NCBI RefSeq assembly: GCF_900188255.1
Contig: NZ_FZNS01000009.1
Span: forward strand, 62,001-126,000
DNA: 64,000 nt
Direction of reading: 5' to 3'
Source of the DNA: Hymenobacter mucosus
GTDB lineage: Bacteria; Bacteroidota; Bacteroidia; Cytophagales; Hymenobacteraceae
Shown here: positions 32,884-41,547 of the stretch, piece by piece
Layout: the number at the start of each line of letters is the position of its first letter
How positions within the stretch are numbered: position 1 is the first letter of the stretch
Position numbers and translations under genes: made by a program
The notes under the pieces: model-generated
Told to the model about the DNA's origin: nothing
Databases searched by the model: none
The model's input: only the letters and a program-made list of their open reading frames with translations

Positions 32884-34410
32884 ATGAAAATCAATAAAAT
32901 AGCTGCCTTAATACTTGCGGGTGGCCTGTTCATAACAACTGCCTGCGAGAAGGACTTGCTGGACCAAGCTAACCCCAACGCACCAACTACAGACCAGTTC
33001 TGGAAAACTGAAAGTGATGCTGTCAAGGGAGTATATGCTTGCTATTCTGGTCTGCAGCAGTTTGCCTGCTACTACCGTAGCTGGCACTTTATGGCCCATC
33101 GTTCTGATGAGTCATATAGCCAAAGCCCTTTTGTTGCCTTAGCAGACTTTACACGCTTCATCCAGCCCGACGTAGATTTCTTCATTTCATCATTTGCGTG
33201 GAATGACTACTACCGCACCATCTATCGCACCAATCAGGTAGTAGCTCACGTGCCTGATATTCAGATGGATGAGACGCTCAGAAATCGTTTAGTGGCTGAA
33301 GCACGGTTTGTGCGGGCCCTCTCGTATTTCGACTTGGCTTACTTTTTCGGCAACATACCTCTTATTACGGTAGAACCTACTGTAGCAACGCGGGCGCCTC
33401 AAGCAACGCAAGCCCAAACAGAGGAATTCCTTATTTCGGAGCTGACCGCTATTATCCCGAATCTGCCATTATCCTACGGCGACGCCGATAAAGGTCGTGC
33501 AACACGAGGTTCTGCCCAAGCTTTGCTAGCAAAGGTGTATATGCAGCAACGAAAGTGGAGCGAAGCCGCTGCGCTGTTCGCACAAATTGCTACTGACAAT
33601 CAGTACACTTTGGTGCCCAATTACCTCGACAATTTTACCGAGGCTAATGAGAACAACAGAGAGTCAGTTTTCGAGGTTCAGTTTACTGGAGCTGTGCTAG
33701 AAGTTGGTCAGGGCCAGGACAATGCTTCTGCCTCAGAAAGCCATGACCGGCCGAACTTCTTCGGCCCTCCCGGTCCTACCTATGCCGACGTGCAGCCTCG
33801 GCGCTGGCTCTTAGATGAGTACAAAGATTCCACAGTGACTTTTGCCTCTGGTAGCACTACTAGGCACCTGATTGATCCTCGCCGTGATATTAGCATCGTT
33901 CACGCGGGTAACCCAGACCGTTTCTACGGCAGAACGTTTGCTCAATGGAACTGGAATCCGAATCAGCAGTACTGGCGCAAATACCTCAATGACCGTACCC
34001 GTACCGACGAAAACTTCTCCTCTGGTATTAACCACCGTGTGATTCGCTACGCAGACGTGCTATTGATGCATGCAGAGGCTATGACTGAACTGGGGCAAAT
34101 GAGTAATGCTCTACCCTTAGTAAACCGGGTGCGCACGCGGGTAGGACTAGCCCCACTAACGGGTACATTCACTCAGAGCGCTATGCGTCAGATTATCCGC
34201 AGTGAAAGAGCGAAGGAACTTGCTGGTGAAGGAACTCGCTGGTTTGATATCCTACGCTGGGGCTTAATGGACAATCAAGCAGGTATTGATGAATTAAAGA
34301 CTCGCGATTCTGATTTCACCAACTTCCGTTTGGGAGTTTCGAAACTGTTGCCAATTCCGCGGCGCGACTTGGCCATCGACCCCAACCTCAAGCAGAATCC
34401 TGGGTACTAA
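32884..34410 (+). CDS. SusD/RagB-family surface glycan-binding lipoprotein
   Basis: This 508-residue protein has a lipoprotein signal peptide (FITTAC, lipidated Cys21). The SusD family segments are NPNAPTTDQFWKTESDAVKG, ARFVRALSYFDLAYFFGNIPL, the TPR-like AQALLAKVYMQQRKWSEAA, and the C-terminal RYADVLLMHAEAMTELG and RERAKELAGEGTRWFDILRW-like block (SERAKELAGEGTRWFD). It sits on the cell surface as the lid of the SusC barrel and captures oligosaccharides. It starts 61 bases after susC, in the standard pair order, and is followed by a terminator-like hairpin before the GH43 lipoprotein gene. Confidence 0.92.
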   Translation: MKINKIAALILAGGLFITTACEKDLLDQANPNAPTTDQFWKTESDAVKGVYACYSGLQQFACYYRSWHFMAHRSDESYSQSPFVALADFTRFIQPDVDFFISSFAWNDYYRTIYRTNQVVAHVPDIQMDETLRNRLVAEARFVRALSYFDLAYFFGNIPLITVEPTVATRAPQATQAQTEEFLISELTAIIPNLPLSYGDADKGRATRGSAQALLAKVYMQQRKWSEAAALFAQIATDNQYTLVPNYLDNFTEANENNRESVFEVQFTGAVLEVGQGQDNASASESHDRPNFFGPPGPTYADVQPRRWLLDEYKDSTVTFASGSTTRHLIDPRRDISIVHAGNPDRFYGRTFAQWNWNPNQQYWRKYLNDRTRTDENFSSGINHRVIRYADVLLMHAEAMTELGQMSNALPLVNRVRTRVGLAPLTGTFTQSAMRQIIRSERAKELAGEGTRWFDILRWGLMDNQAGIDELKTRDSDFTNFRLGVSKLLPIPRRDLAIDPNLKQNPGY

Positions 34411-34434
34411 TACCAGCACTAGAGGATGAGTTTA

Positions 34435-34470
34435 CACAGCCGTTCCAGGGCTTGCCTTGGAACGGCTGTG
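34435..34470 (+). terminator. Hairpin after susD (partial terminator)
   Basis: A 13-bp stem (CACAGCCGTTCCA at 34435-34447 with 34458-34470) extends inward by a few pairs with a short loop, 24 bases after the susD stop. The sequence after it is not strongly T-rich until about 34498, so readthrough into the GH43 genes is possible. Confidence 0.65.
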
Positions 34471-34527
34471 GTATTCCTAGGGTAGATGTGAATACGGTGT
34501 TTTTTTGATATAAAAGTTTGACAGATA

Positions 34528-35604
34528 ATGAGTTATTATTGTAAATTGAATGGCAAGTATTTGCTGGCTGTAGCCTTGTTGGGTTTGCTCAGTTGCCAGG
34601 ATGGAGGGGAACCAAGCGTTACTCCCACGCCGCCTGCCCCACCTCCAACTGCCGGAACCACCTTTACTAATCCGCTGCTGGCCTCCGGGCCTGACCCCTG
34701 GGTATATCAAAAGGATGGGTTCTATTACTACATGCATACCACCAATACCAACTTGCGAATCTGGAAGACTGCCCGGATGTCGGATTTAGGGTCGACTTCT
34801 AGTGTAGTGGCTTGGACACCTCCTATTGCCGGAAATGCTTCGGGTAACCTATGGGCACCAGAACTGTACTTTCTGGACGGCAAGTGGTACATCTATTATT
34901 CCGCTGGTCCTGCTGGTTCAGATCTAGGTCGGCAGCGGACATGGGTACTAGAAAACTCGTCTGCTGACCCTACTACTGGAGTGTGGGTAGATAAGGGGCA
35001 GCTGGTAAGCCCGGGGGCAGACTTTTGGGCTATTGACGGCACCGTACTTGAGCAAAATAATAAGCGCTATTTTATCTGGTCGGGTCACAATGGGCTTGAC
35101 GCTGTGCAGCGTCTTTATATCTCGCAGATGAGTAACCCGTGGACGCTAACTGGTCCTCGAGTAGAACTGTCACACCCAGAGTATACTTGGGAGGTAAGCG
35201 GTTTTGGAGTCAACGAAGGTCCTGAAATCCTCAAGCACGGCACTAAAACCTTCTTAGTGTATTCGGCCAGCTTCTGCGGTACCGATCAGTATGCACTGGG
35301 CATGCTCACGGCTTCGTCAACCGCAGATCCATTGCTACCTGCATCCTGGGCCAAGTCAGCCCAGCCCGTTTTCTCGCAAAGTCCAGCCAATCGCGCGTAC
35401 GCAACGGGGCACAATTCCTTTTTCACCTCCAAGGATGGACAAGAGAACTGGATTTTATATCACGCCAATTCTAACCCGAATGAAGGATGCGTTGAAAAAC
35501 GTAATCCCCGCATGCAGAAGTTTACTTGGAACGCTGACGGTACTCCAAATTTTGGTGTGCCAGCAGCCATCAATGCTCGGCTAACTAAACCTAGTGGCGA
35601 GTAA
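34528..35604 (+). CDS. GH43 lipoprotein, probable exo-acting arabinanase or arabinofuranosidase
   Basis: This 358-residue protein has a lipobox LLSC (lipidated Cys23), a Pro/Thr-rich linker (about 29-44) and one GH43 propeller. Acidic residues fit the family: Asp56 in SGPDPWVY, Asp170 in WAIDGTV and Glu230 in VNEGPEIL; NLWAPELYFLDGKWYIYYS is the second blade. The motif pattern resembles exo-1,5-alpha-L-arabinofuranosidase-type GH43 enzymes more than the endo-arabinanases next door, but this distinction is tentative. It is probably surface-anchored. The following GH43-CBM13 gene starts 49 bases downstream. Confidence 0.82.
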   Translation: MSYYCKLNGKYLLAVALLGLLSCQDGGEPSVTPTPPAPPPTAGTTFTNPLLASGPDPWVYQKDGFYYYMHTTNTNLRIWKTARMSDLGSTSSVVAWTPPIAGNASGNLWAPELYFLDGKWYIYYSAGPAGSDLGRQRTWVLENSSADPTTGVWVDKGQLVSPGADFWAIDGTVLEQNNKRYFIWSGHNGLDAVQRLYISQMSNPWTLTGPRVELSHPEYTWEVSGFGVNEGPEILKHGTKTFLVYSASFCGTDQYALGMLTASSTADPLLPASWAKSAQPVFSQSPANRAYATGHNSFFTSKDGQENWILYHANSNPNEGCVEKRNPRMQKFTWNADGTPNFGVPAAINARLTKPSGE

Positions 35605-35653
35605 TAGCACTATAGATTGTCCTTGCTTTCTCTTACTTCATTTCCCACCACAT

Positions 35654-37342
35654 ATGTCCACACATTTACTTTCGGTACGGCGCCATTTGTGTCGCCTGAC
35701 CTTAGTGCTGTTCGTCCTTACCTGGTTTGGTTCCGAAGCCTATGCCTTGCAGGGTCTACAAGGCGTACATGATCCTTCTACAATTGTAAAGGAGGGCAAC
35801 AAGTACTGGATTTTCGCTACAGGTCAGGGCATCTACAGTATGTACTCCACGGACCTCGTAAACTGGACCCCAGGGCCTCGGGCGGTATTTGTCAACAACG
35901 CCTACCCAGCTTGGATTAACACAAAAGTGCCCGGCTTCGCAGGCAATTTCTGGGCTCCCGAGTGTATTTACATGAATGGTAAGTACTACCTGTACTATTC
36001 ATGCTCATCCTTCGGTTCTAAAGTGTCGGCTATTGGATTGGCAACCAACGTTACCTTAGACCCTGCTAGCCCCAACTACAGATGGGAAGACCAGGGCGAG
36101 GTAATTTCTACCAATAGCAACAGTGCCGTCAATGCTATTGATCCGGCTGTTTTCAAGGATACCAATGGAGACGTATGGTTCAGCTACGGGTCCTTTTTCG
36201 GTGGTCTTCGCATCACGCAATTGAACGCAACTACCGGCAAAACCCTAGGCGGTACCAGCTATGCCGTAGCTAACGGTGATGTAGAGGCCGCGTTCTTAAC
36301 CAAGCACGATAACTATTACTACTTATTTATCAACCGTGGCAGGTGCTGTGCCGGGTTGAACAGCACGTATCATATCCTAGTAGGACGCTCTACAGTTCCT
36401 ACTGGTCCATTTTTGGATCAAAATGGGGTGGACCTGAATGCTAATGGTGGTACCATGTTCTTGAGCAGTGCTGGCCGCTACATTGGGCCAGGTCATGCAG
36501 GCATTTTTGAAGAGGGTGGAGTAAGCTACTTTTCTCACCATTATTATGATGGGGAGGATAATGGAGTTCCAAAGCTAGGACTAGCTAAACTCACGTGGGG
36601 TGCTACGGGCTGGCCTTCTGTAACCCGGGACTGGGTTACCACTGGGCGTTACGAAATCAAGAATCAAAATAGCAACTTGATTTGGGATGCGTGGGGCTGT
36701 ACTGGGGCATCAGGGCAGATGATTGCGCAAGGCACGCCAGCAGGGTTGGACTGTCAGCGCTGGGACGTTACGGCGTTAGGAAACGGAGAATATAAAATCA
36801 CGAATGCCCTGGGCGGCTTAGCTGCCGATGTAGCCGGCTGCTCGCCGGATCTAGGAGCTAAGTTGCAGTTGTTTGCCTACAACGGCTTAAACTGCCAACG
36901 CTTCCGGATTGACCGTGCCAGTGATGGTACCCTGGTTTTTGCATCTGCCAATGGTAATCGAGTAGTTGAAGTGCCCAACGCTTCGACTACCGCAGGGCAG
37001 CAACTCGGCCTGTGGGATTATAATGGTTGTGCTTGTCAGCGCTGGACCTTGACGCCCGCCAGCGCAACTCTCGCTGCCAATGGCAGCCAGAAGCTACAGG
37101 GTGTGCGGGTGTACCCAATTCCGGCTAGTGGGGGCAACTTCACTATTGATGTGAGTAACCAGCCAGTAGCACAGGCTACGCACGTGGAGGTGTACGATAT
37201 GCGTGGTCATTTAGCCTACCGTCATGAGTTTGCTAAGCAGCAACAAACACTACATATAGCGGCTGGCTTGCGGCCTGGTGTATATATGGTGCAGGTACGT
37301 CGGGGCAGCAGCCTCATGACGCAGAAGGTATCGGTACTATAG
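35654..37342 (+). CDS. Secreted endo-arabinanase: GH43 + CBM13 + T9SS sorting domain
   Basis: This 562-residue protein has a signal peptide (about 1-31). The GH43 catalytic domain (about 35-325) has Asp40 in VHDPSTIV, Asp163 in NAIDPAVF and Glu211, with His281 in GPGHAG as the calcium/chloride-site histidine of endo-1,5-arabinanases. A ricin-type beta-trefoil CBM13 follows (about 332-470, with QxW-like repeats CQRWDV, CQRFRI, CQRWTL). The Por-secretion C-terminal domain (about 485-562) has VYPIPASGGNFTID and GVYMVQV. Around Glu211 the usual EAP is EAA. ATG 35654 replaces the longer frame from 35594, which overlaps the previous gene. Confidence 0.88.
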   Translation: MSTHLLSVRRHLCRLTLVLFVLTWFGSEAYALQGLQGVHDPSTIVKEGNKYWIFATGQGIYSMYSTDLVNWTPGPRAVFVNNAYPAWINTKVPGFAGNFWAPECIYMNGKYYLYYSCSSFGSKVSAIGLATNVTLDPASPNYRWEDQGEVISTNSNSAVNAIDPAVFKDTNGDVWFSYGSFFGGLRITQLNATTGKTLGGTSYAVANGDVEAAFLTKHDNYYYLFINRGRCCAGLNSTYHILVGRSTVPTGPFLDQNGVDLNANGGTMFLSSAGRYIGPGHAGIFEEGGVSYFSHHYYDGEDNGVPKLGLAKLTWGATGWPSVTRDWVTTGRYEIKNQNSNLIWDAWGCTGASGQMIAQGTPAGLDCQRWDVTALGNGEYKITNALGGLAADVAGCSPDLGAKLQLFAYNGLNCQRFRIDRASDGTLVFASANGNRVVEVPNASTTAGQQLGLWDYNGCACQRWTLTPASATLAANGSQKLQGVRVYPIPASGGNFTIDVSNQPVAQATHVEVYDMRGHLAYRHEFAKQQQTLHIAAGLRPGVYMVQVRRGSSLMTQKVSVL

Positions 37343-37362
37343 TAAGTACACGCTAGTGTATT

Positions 37363-37406
37363 AAGAAGGATTCCGCAGACAAAGCACTGCGGAATCCTTC
37401 TTTTTT
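37363..37406 (+). terminator. Intrinsic terminator of the susCD-GH43 operon
   Basis: A perfect 14-bp stem (37365-37378 with 37387-37400, GAAGGATTCCGCAG arm), extended by two A-T pairs, has an 8-base loop and is followed by TTTTTT. Confidence 0.9.
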
Positions 37407-37417
37407 ATAAGGGAAAT

Positions 37418-37433
37418 ACACAAACGATTGTGT
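37418..37433. promoter_or_regulatory. LacI-type operator of the epimerase-araBDA unit
   Basis: ACACAAACGATTGTGT is an exact match to the consensus ACACAAWCGWTTGTGT. It lies directly after the upstream terminator and 217 bases before the aldose epimerase ATG. The 37434-37649 stretch holds no convincing gene; a 63-codon frame there starts inside the operator. It probably contains the promoter and a leader. Confidence 0.88.
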
Positions 37434-37649
37434 AAAGTGAAAACGTTTTTCTACTTTACCCCTCGATTAGGAGGTGTCCTAGTTTGTGACCAGCAACTTA
37501 CCTTGGTGAGGAAGTGGTTAATGACTTCAACAACAAGGATATGTGATTGTGAAGAACGCGGAATTATGTATTCTGCCCTTCATTTCACAGGACGCCAGCC
37601 TCCTATACGATGTGCTTAGTCCTCCCAAATTCCCATACTCCATTTGTTC

Positions 37650-38858
37650 ATGACAAATTTTAATCGTGCCGGATTGTTGACCAAGGGCGTAGCCGGACTA
37701 GCTGGCTTCTTATCCGTGGCAAGTTGCAATCAGTCGGCGCCTGCTACTGAACAAGCAGCTGGCACTTCCCAAACCATGACCGATACTACCCAAACCGCTT
37801 CTGGAGCTGCTACGGCTCCTACCTCCGCCTCCTTCGGCAAGACACAAGATGGCACTGAGGTGCAGCTATACACGCTCACCAACGCCCATGGAATGAAGGT
37901 GAGCATCACCAACTTCGGGGGCACTATTACCAGCCTCATGGTGCCAGATAAGGCGGGTAAACTGGGCGACGTAGTATTGGGCTTCGACAACGTAAATGGC
38001 TATCAAAGCCCCGAGTTTAAAAAGTCGAACCCCTACTTTGGCGCCCTAATTGGCCGCTACGGCAACCGCATCGGCAAGGGCAAGTTCACACTGGATGGGA
38101 AGGAGTATTCACTACCCCTAAACAACAACGGCAATACCTTGCACGGCGGCGAAAAAGGCTTTGACGAGAAGGTGTGGCAAGCCGAGCCCGGCACATCTGC
38201 CGATGGCCAAACGCTGAAACTCACCTACCTGAGCAAGGATGGGGAAGAAGGTTTCCCTGGCAACCTCAACGTGACGGTTGTATATACCCTTACTAACGAC
38301 GACGCGCTCAAAATCGACTACTCGGCTTCTACCGATAAAGCTACCCCGGTTAACCTCACGAACCACGCCTACTTCAACCTCAGCGGCGGTAAGGACGTGC
38401 TAGGCCACGAAGTGACCATGCCAGCTGACCGCTACACGGTAGTAGATGCCGGCTTGATTCCTACGGGTGAACTGCGCCCCGTAAAAGGCACGCCCTTCGA
38501 CTTTACATCGGCCCACACTATTGGTGAGCGAATTGGTCAGGTACCCGGTGGCTACGACCACAACTGGGTGCTCAACCAGGCTAGCGGCAGCCATGCCGCC
38601 GCTACCGTGTACGAGCCTACTACTGGCCGTACCATGGAAGTAACCACCACCGAGCCCGGCTTGCAGTTCTATACCGGCAACTTCCTCGATGGTACTCTTA
38701 AAGGCAAAGGCAATACATATGGCAAGCACGCGGGCTTCTGCATGGAAACTCAGCACTTCCCCGACTCGCCTAACCAGCCGAAGTTCCCGAGCACCATCTT
38801 GAAGCCCGGTGAGACCTTGCAGTCTACCACAACCTATAAGTTTGGCGTGCGCCAATAG
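37650..38858 (+). CDS. Aldose 1-epimerase (mutarotase), exported lipoprotein
   Basis: This 402-residue protein has an N-terminal lipoprotein-like leader (SVASC around residue 26), a Thr/Ala-rich linker, then the galactose mutarotase core. Core segments are TLTNAHGMKVSITNFGGTI, NPYFGALIGRYGNRIGKGKF, the catalytic-site NLTNHAYFNLSG with the conserved His, and FCMETQHFPDSPNQPKFPS with the catalytic Glu. It interconverts sugar anomers, here presumably of arabinose released in the periplasm. It is the first gene after an operator and precedes araB by 144 bases. The frame opens 6 bases earlier at TTG, but ATG 37650 is preferred. Confidence 0.9.
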   Translation: MTNFNRAGLLTKGVAGLAGFLSVASCNQSAPATEQAAGTSQTMTDTTQTASGAATAPTSASFGKTQDGTEVQLYTLTNAHGMKVSITNFGGTITSLMVPDKAGKLGDVVLGFDNVNGYQSPEFKKSNPYFGALIGRYGNRIGKGKFTLDGKEYSLPLNNNGNTLHGGEKGFDEKVWQAEPGTSADGQTLKLTYLSKDGEEGFPGNLNVTVVYTLTNDDALKIDYSASTDKATPVNLTNHAYFNLSGGKDVLGHEVTMPADRYTVVDAGLIPTGELRPVKGTPFDFTSAHTIGERIGQVPGGYDHNWVLNQASGSHAAATVYEPTTGRTMEVTTTEPGLQFYTGNFLDGTLKGKGNTYGKHAGFCMETQHFPDSPNQPKFPSTILKPGETLQSTTTYKFGVRQ

Positions 38859-39002
38859 GCGCCACTGCTTTCTACTGGCTAGCCAAGTAGTTGTGGTGTC
38901 CTCTCTGGTAGCATGATGATGCGAAACCAAGAGTTGTAGCTCTAATAAGCCGGCGGCACTCTTCTCAAGTTTTCAAGTAACAATTTCATCCATTCACCTC
39001 TC

Positions 39003-40736
39003 GTGGAAACCTCCTCTTCAGCATCTTCCCAAGCGGAAGCTTTCGTTATCGGTATCGATTACGGCTCCGATTCCGTGCGGGCCGTGCTGGTAAATGCGCA
39101 TACTGGCGTAGAAGTTGCCCAGGCTGTACACCCGTACGCCCGCTGGAAAGAACAGCGCTACTGCAACGCAACCAAGAATCAATTCCGCCAGCACCCGCTC
39201 GACCACATTGAGGGCCTAGAGGCCACGGTGCGCCGCGTAGCTCAGAACGTACCCGCCGAGCAAATCGTGGGCCTGGCTGTTGACACTACTGGCTCTACGC
39301 CCGGCCCGGTTGACGAGCACGGAGTAGCGCTAGCCTTGAAGCCTGGCTTCGAGGAAAACCCGAACGCCATGTTCGTGTTGTGGAAGGACCACACGGCCCT
39401 GCCCGAAGCTGCCGAAATCAACCAGAAAGCCCGTACGTGGGGTGGCGAGGACTTCACCCAGTTTGAGGGAGGTATCTACTCTTCGGAGTGGTTCTGGGCC
39501 AAGATTGCGCACGTGGTGCGCGAAGACGAGGCCGTAGCTACGGCTGCTTACTCCTGGATGGAACACTGCGACTGGCTCACGCTGCTACTCACCGGCGGCG
39601 AGCTAGCCACTTTCAAGCGCAGCCGGTGCGCCGCTGGTCACAAAGCCATGTGGCACGAGAACTGGGGCGGTTTGCCTTCCGAGGAGTTCCTAACGCTGCT
39701 AGAGCCCAAGCTGGCTGGCTTGCGCGAGCGGTTGTTCGAGGAAACCTATACTGCCGACCAAGTAGCGGGTACACTCTCCGAGGAGTGGGCACAGCGCTTA
39801 GGCCTGACTACCAAAACAGTGGTAGCCGTGGGCTCATTTGATGCCCACGCCGGTGCCGTAGCAGGCGAAATCGAAGCCTACTCTATGGTAAAAGTGATGG
39901 GCACCTCTACCTGCGACATCGTGGTAGCTCCCATGGATGAAGTAGGAGGGAAGCTTGTTCCCGGCATCTGCGGTCAGGTAGATGGCTCCGTAATTCCCGG
40001 TATGCTGGGCCTAGAGGCTGGTCAATCGGCCGTCGGCGACTTGCTAGCTTGGTTCCGTGGAGTAATAGAGTGGCCCCTGCGTACCTTGCTGCCCCAATCG
40101 TCGGCACTCACCAAAGAGCAGCAGGATGCTTTGCGAGAAGAGATGAGCGATAAGCTGTTCATTGAACTTACCAAGGCAGCCGAAGCCGTGAATCCCGAGG
40201 AATCGGCGGTATTGGCCCTCGACTGGGTGAATGGTCGTCGCACGCCAGATGCCAACCAGGCGCTGAAAGGTGCTATCATGAACCTCACCATGGGTACTTC
40301 CGCTCCTCAGATCTTCCGGGCGCTGGTAGAATCCATTTGCTACGGCTCCAAGCAAATTGTGGAGCGCTTTGAGCAGGAAGGCATTGCCATCAAGCAGGTG
40401 ATTGGCCTGGGTGGGGTAGCCAAGAAGTCGGGCTTCATGATGCAGACCCTGGCCGACGTGCTGAACCGCCCTATCAAGGTAGCCGAGTCGGACCAAGCAC
40501 CTGCGCTGGGTTCGGCTATGTACGCCGCCGTAGCCGCTGGCATTCATCCTGATGTAGTAACGGCTCAGAAGGCCATGGGTAACGGCTTTGCCGAAACCTA
40601 TACTCCCAACCCCGAGCGAGTAGCTGACTACCAGCGCCGTTACGAGCAGTACCAAGCCTTCGGGCAGTATGTTGAACAAGCTACCCAGCAGCACGCTGGC
40701 GAAGTTGCCGAAACCGAGCTGGTTGACCAAGCATGA
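39003..40736 (+). CDS. araB: L-ribulokinase
   Basis: This 577-residue FGGY-family sugar kinase phosphorylates L-ribulose to L-ribulose 5-phosphate with ATP. Signatures are the N-terminal phosphate-1 motif FVIGIDYGSDSVRAVLV, VDTTGSTPGPVD, GSFDAHAGAVAGEI, MGTSTCDIV, and the C-terminal QVIGLGGVAKKSGFMMQTLAD. Length and motifs match bacterial AraB of the long type. Translation starts at GTG 39003. It overlaps araD by 4 bases (ATGA), so the two are translationally coupled. Confidence 0.95.
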   Translation: METSSSASSQAEAFVIGIDYGSDSVRAVLVNAHTGVEVAQAVHPYARWKEQRYCNATKNQFRQHPLDHIEGLEATVRRVAQNVPAEQIVGLAVDTTGSTPGPVDEHGVALALKPGFEENPNAMFVLWKDHTALPEAAEINQKARTWGGEDFTQFEGGIYSSEWFWAKIAHVVREDEAVATAAYSWMEHCDWLTLLLTGGELATFKRSRCAAGHKAMWHENWGGLPSEEFLTLLEPKLAGLRERLFEETYTADQVAGTLSEEWAQRLGLTTKTVVAVGSFDAHAGAVAGEIEAYSMVKVMGTSTCDIVVAPMDEVGGKLVPGICGQVDGSVIPGMLGLEAGQSAVGDLLAWFRGVIEWPLRTLLPQSSALTKEQQDALREEMSDKLFIELTKAAEAVNPEESAVLALDWVNGRRTPDANQALKGAIMNLTMGTSAPQIFRALVESICYGSKQIVERFEQEGIAIKQVIGLGGVAKKSGFMMQTLADVLNRPIKVAESDQAPALGSAMYAAVAAGIHPDVVTAQKAMGNGFAETYTPNPERVADYQRRYEQYQAFGQYVEQATQQHAGEVAETELVDQA

Positions 40737-41434
40737 GCCAATACCAAGATTTAAAGCAGGCCTGCTACGAGGCTAACATGCAGCTACCCGCCCTTGGGTT
40801 GGTGCTCTTCACATTCGGCAACGCTAGCGTAGTGGACCGGGAGCGGCAGGTATTTGCCATCAAGCCCAGTGGTGTACCTTACGCTACCCTCAAGCCCGAG
40901 GATATTGTAGTGTTGGATTTCTCTAACAACATTATTGAAGGTACCAAGCGCCCCTCGTCGGATACCAAAACCCACGCAGTGCTGTATAGCCACTGGGAAC
41001 ATATTGGTGGTATCGTGCACACGCACTCCACCTATGCTACAGCTTGGGCCCAAGCTCAGTTAGACATCCCGATTCTGGGTACCACCCACGCCGACCACCT
41101 CACGGCCGATATTCCCTGCGCGCCGCCCATGGAAGACGCCATGATTGCCGGCGACTATGAGCACCAAACTGGCTGGCAGATCATCAACGAGTTCCAGCGC
41201 CGTGGCCTCTCTGCCGAAGAAGTAGAAATGGTACTCTTGAGTAACCACGCACCCTTTACTTGGGGCAAGACCGTGGAAAAGGCAGTGTACCACAGTGCCG
41301 TGCTAGAAGAAGTAGCCCGCATGGCCTACCTCAGCTGCACCCTGCGCCCTGATGTGCCCCGCCTGAAAGACTCCCTAATTAAGAAGCACTACGAGCGTAA
41401 GCACGGGGTACACTCTTACTACGGGCAGAACTAA
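40733..41434 (+). CDS. araD: L-ribulose-5-phosphate 4-epimerase
   Basis: This 233-residue class II aldolase-fold enzyme converts L-ribulose 5-phosphate to D-xylulose 5-phosphate. The zinc ligands His96 and His98 are in GIVHTHSTYATAWAQ, and the third is in the LLSNHAPFTWGK region. TTHADHL and KPSGVPYATLKPEDIVV are also typical. It overlaps araB by 4 bases and is followed by a terminator-like hairpin 13 bases after its stop. Confidence 0.95.
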   Translation: MSQYQDLKQACYEANMQLPALGLVLFTFGNASVVDRERQVFAIKPSGVPYATLKPEDIVVLDFSNNIIEGTKRPSSDTKTHAVLYSHWEHIGGIVHTHSTYATAWAQAQLDIPILGTTHADHLTADIPCAPPMEDAMIAGDYEHQTGWQIINEFQRRGLSAEEVEMVLLSNHAPFTWGKTVEKAVYHSAVLEEVARMAYLSCTLRPDVPRLKDSLIKKHYERKHGVHSYYGQN

Positions 41435-41447
41435 GCGCCAATAAGTA

Positions 41448-41474
41448 AGCGCCCTCCTGGGTAAGGAGGGCGCT
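41448..41474 (+). terminator. Hairpin between araD and araA
   Basis: An 11-bp stem AGCGCCCTCCT (41448-41458 with 41464-41474) with a 5-base loop is not followed by a T-run. It may only modulate readthrough to araA. Confidence 0.6.
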
Positions 41475-41547
41475 GTGCGCTACTACGAGGCTCCGGCCAA
41501 TTTAAACGATCAACCAAACCCACCCGCGGTTTTCTTCTTTCCTTCTC

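Noticed and set aside
37428..37619. 63-codon frame between the operator and the aldose epimerase
   Set aside because: It starts at a TTG inside the operator palindrome and has no recognisable features; the region is better read as promoter and leader.
40044..40730. 228-codon minus-strand frame
   Set aside because: It is antisense to araB, with no family features.
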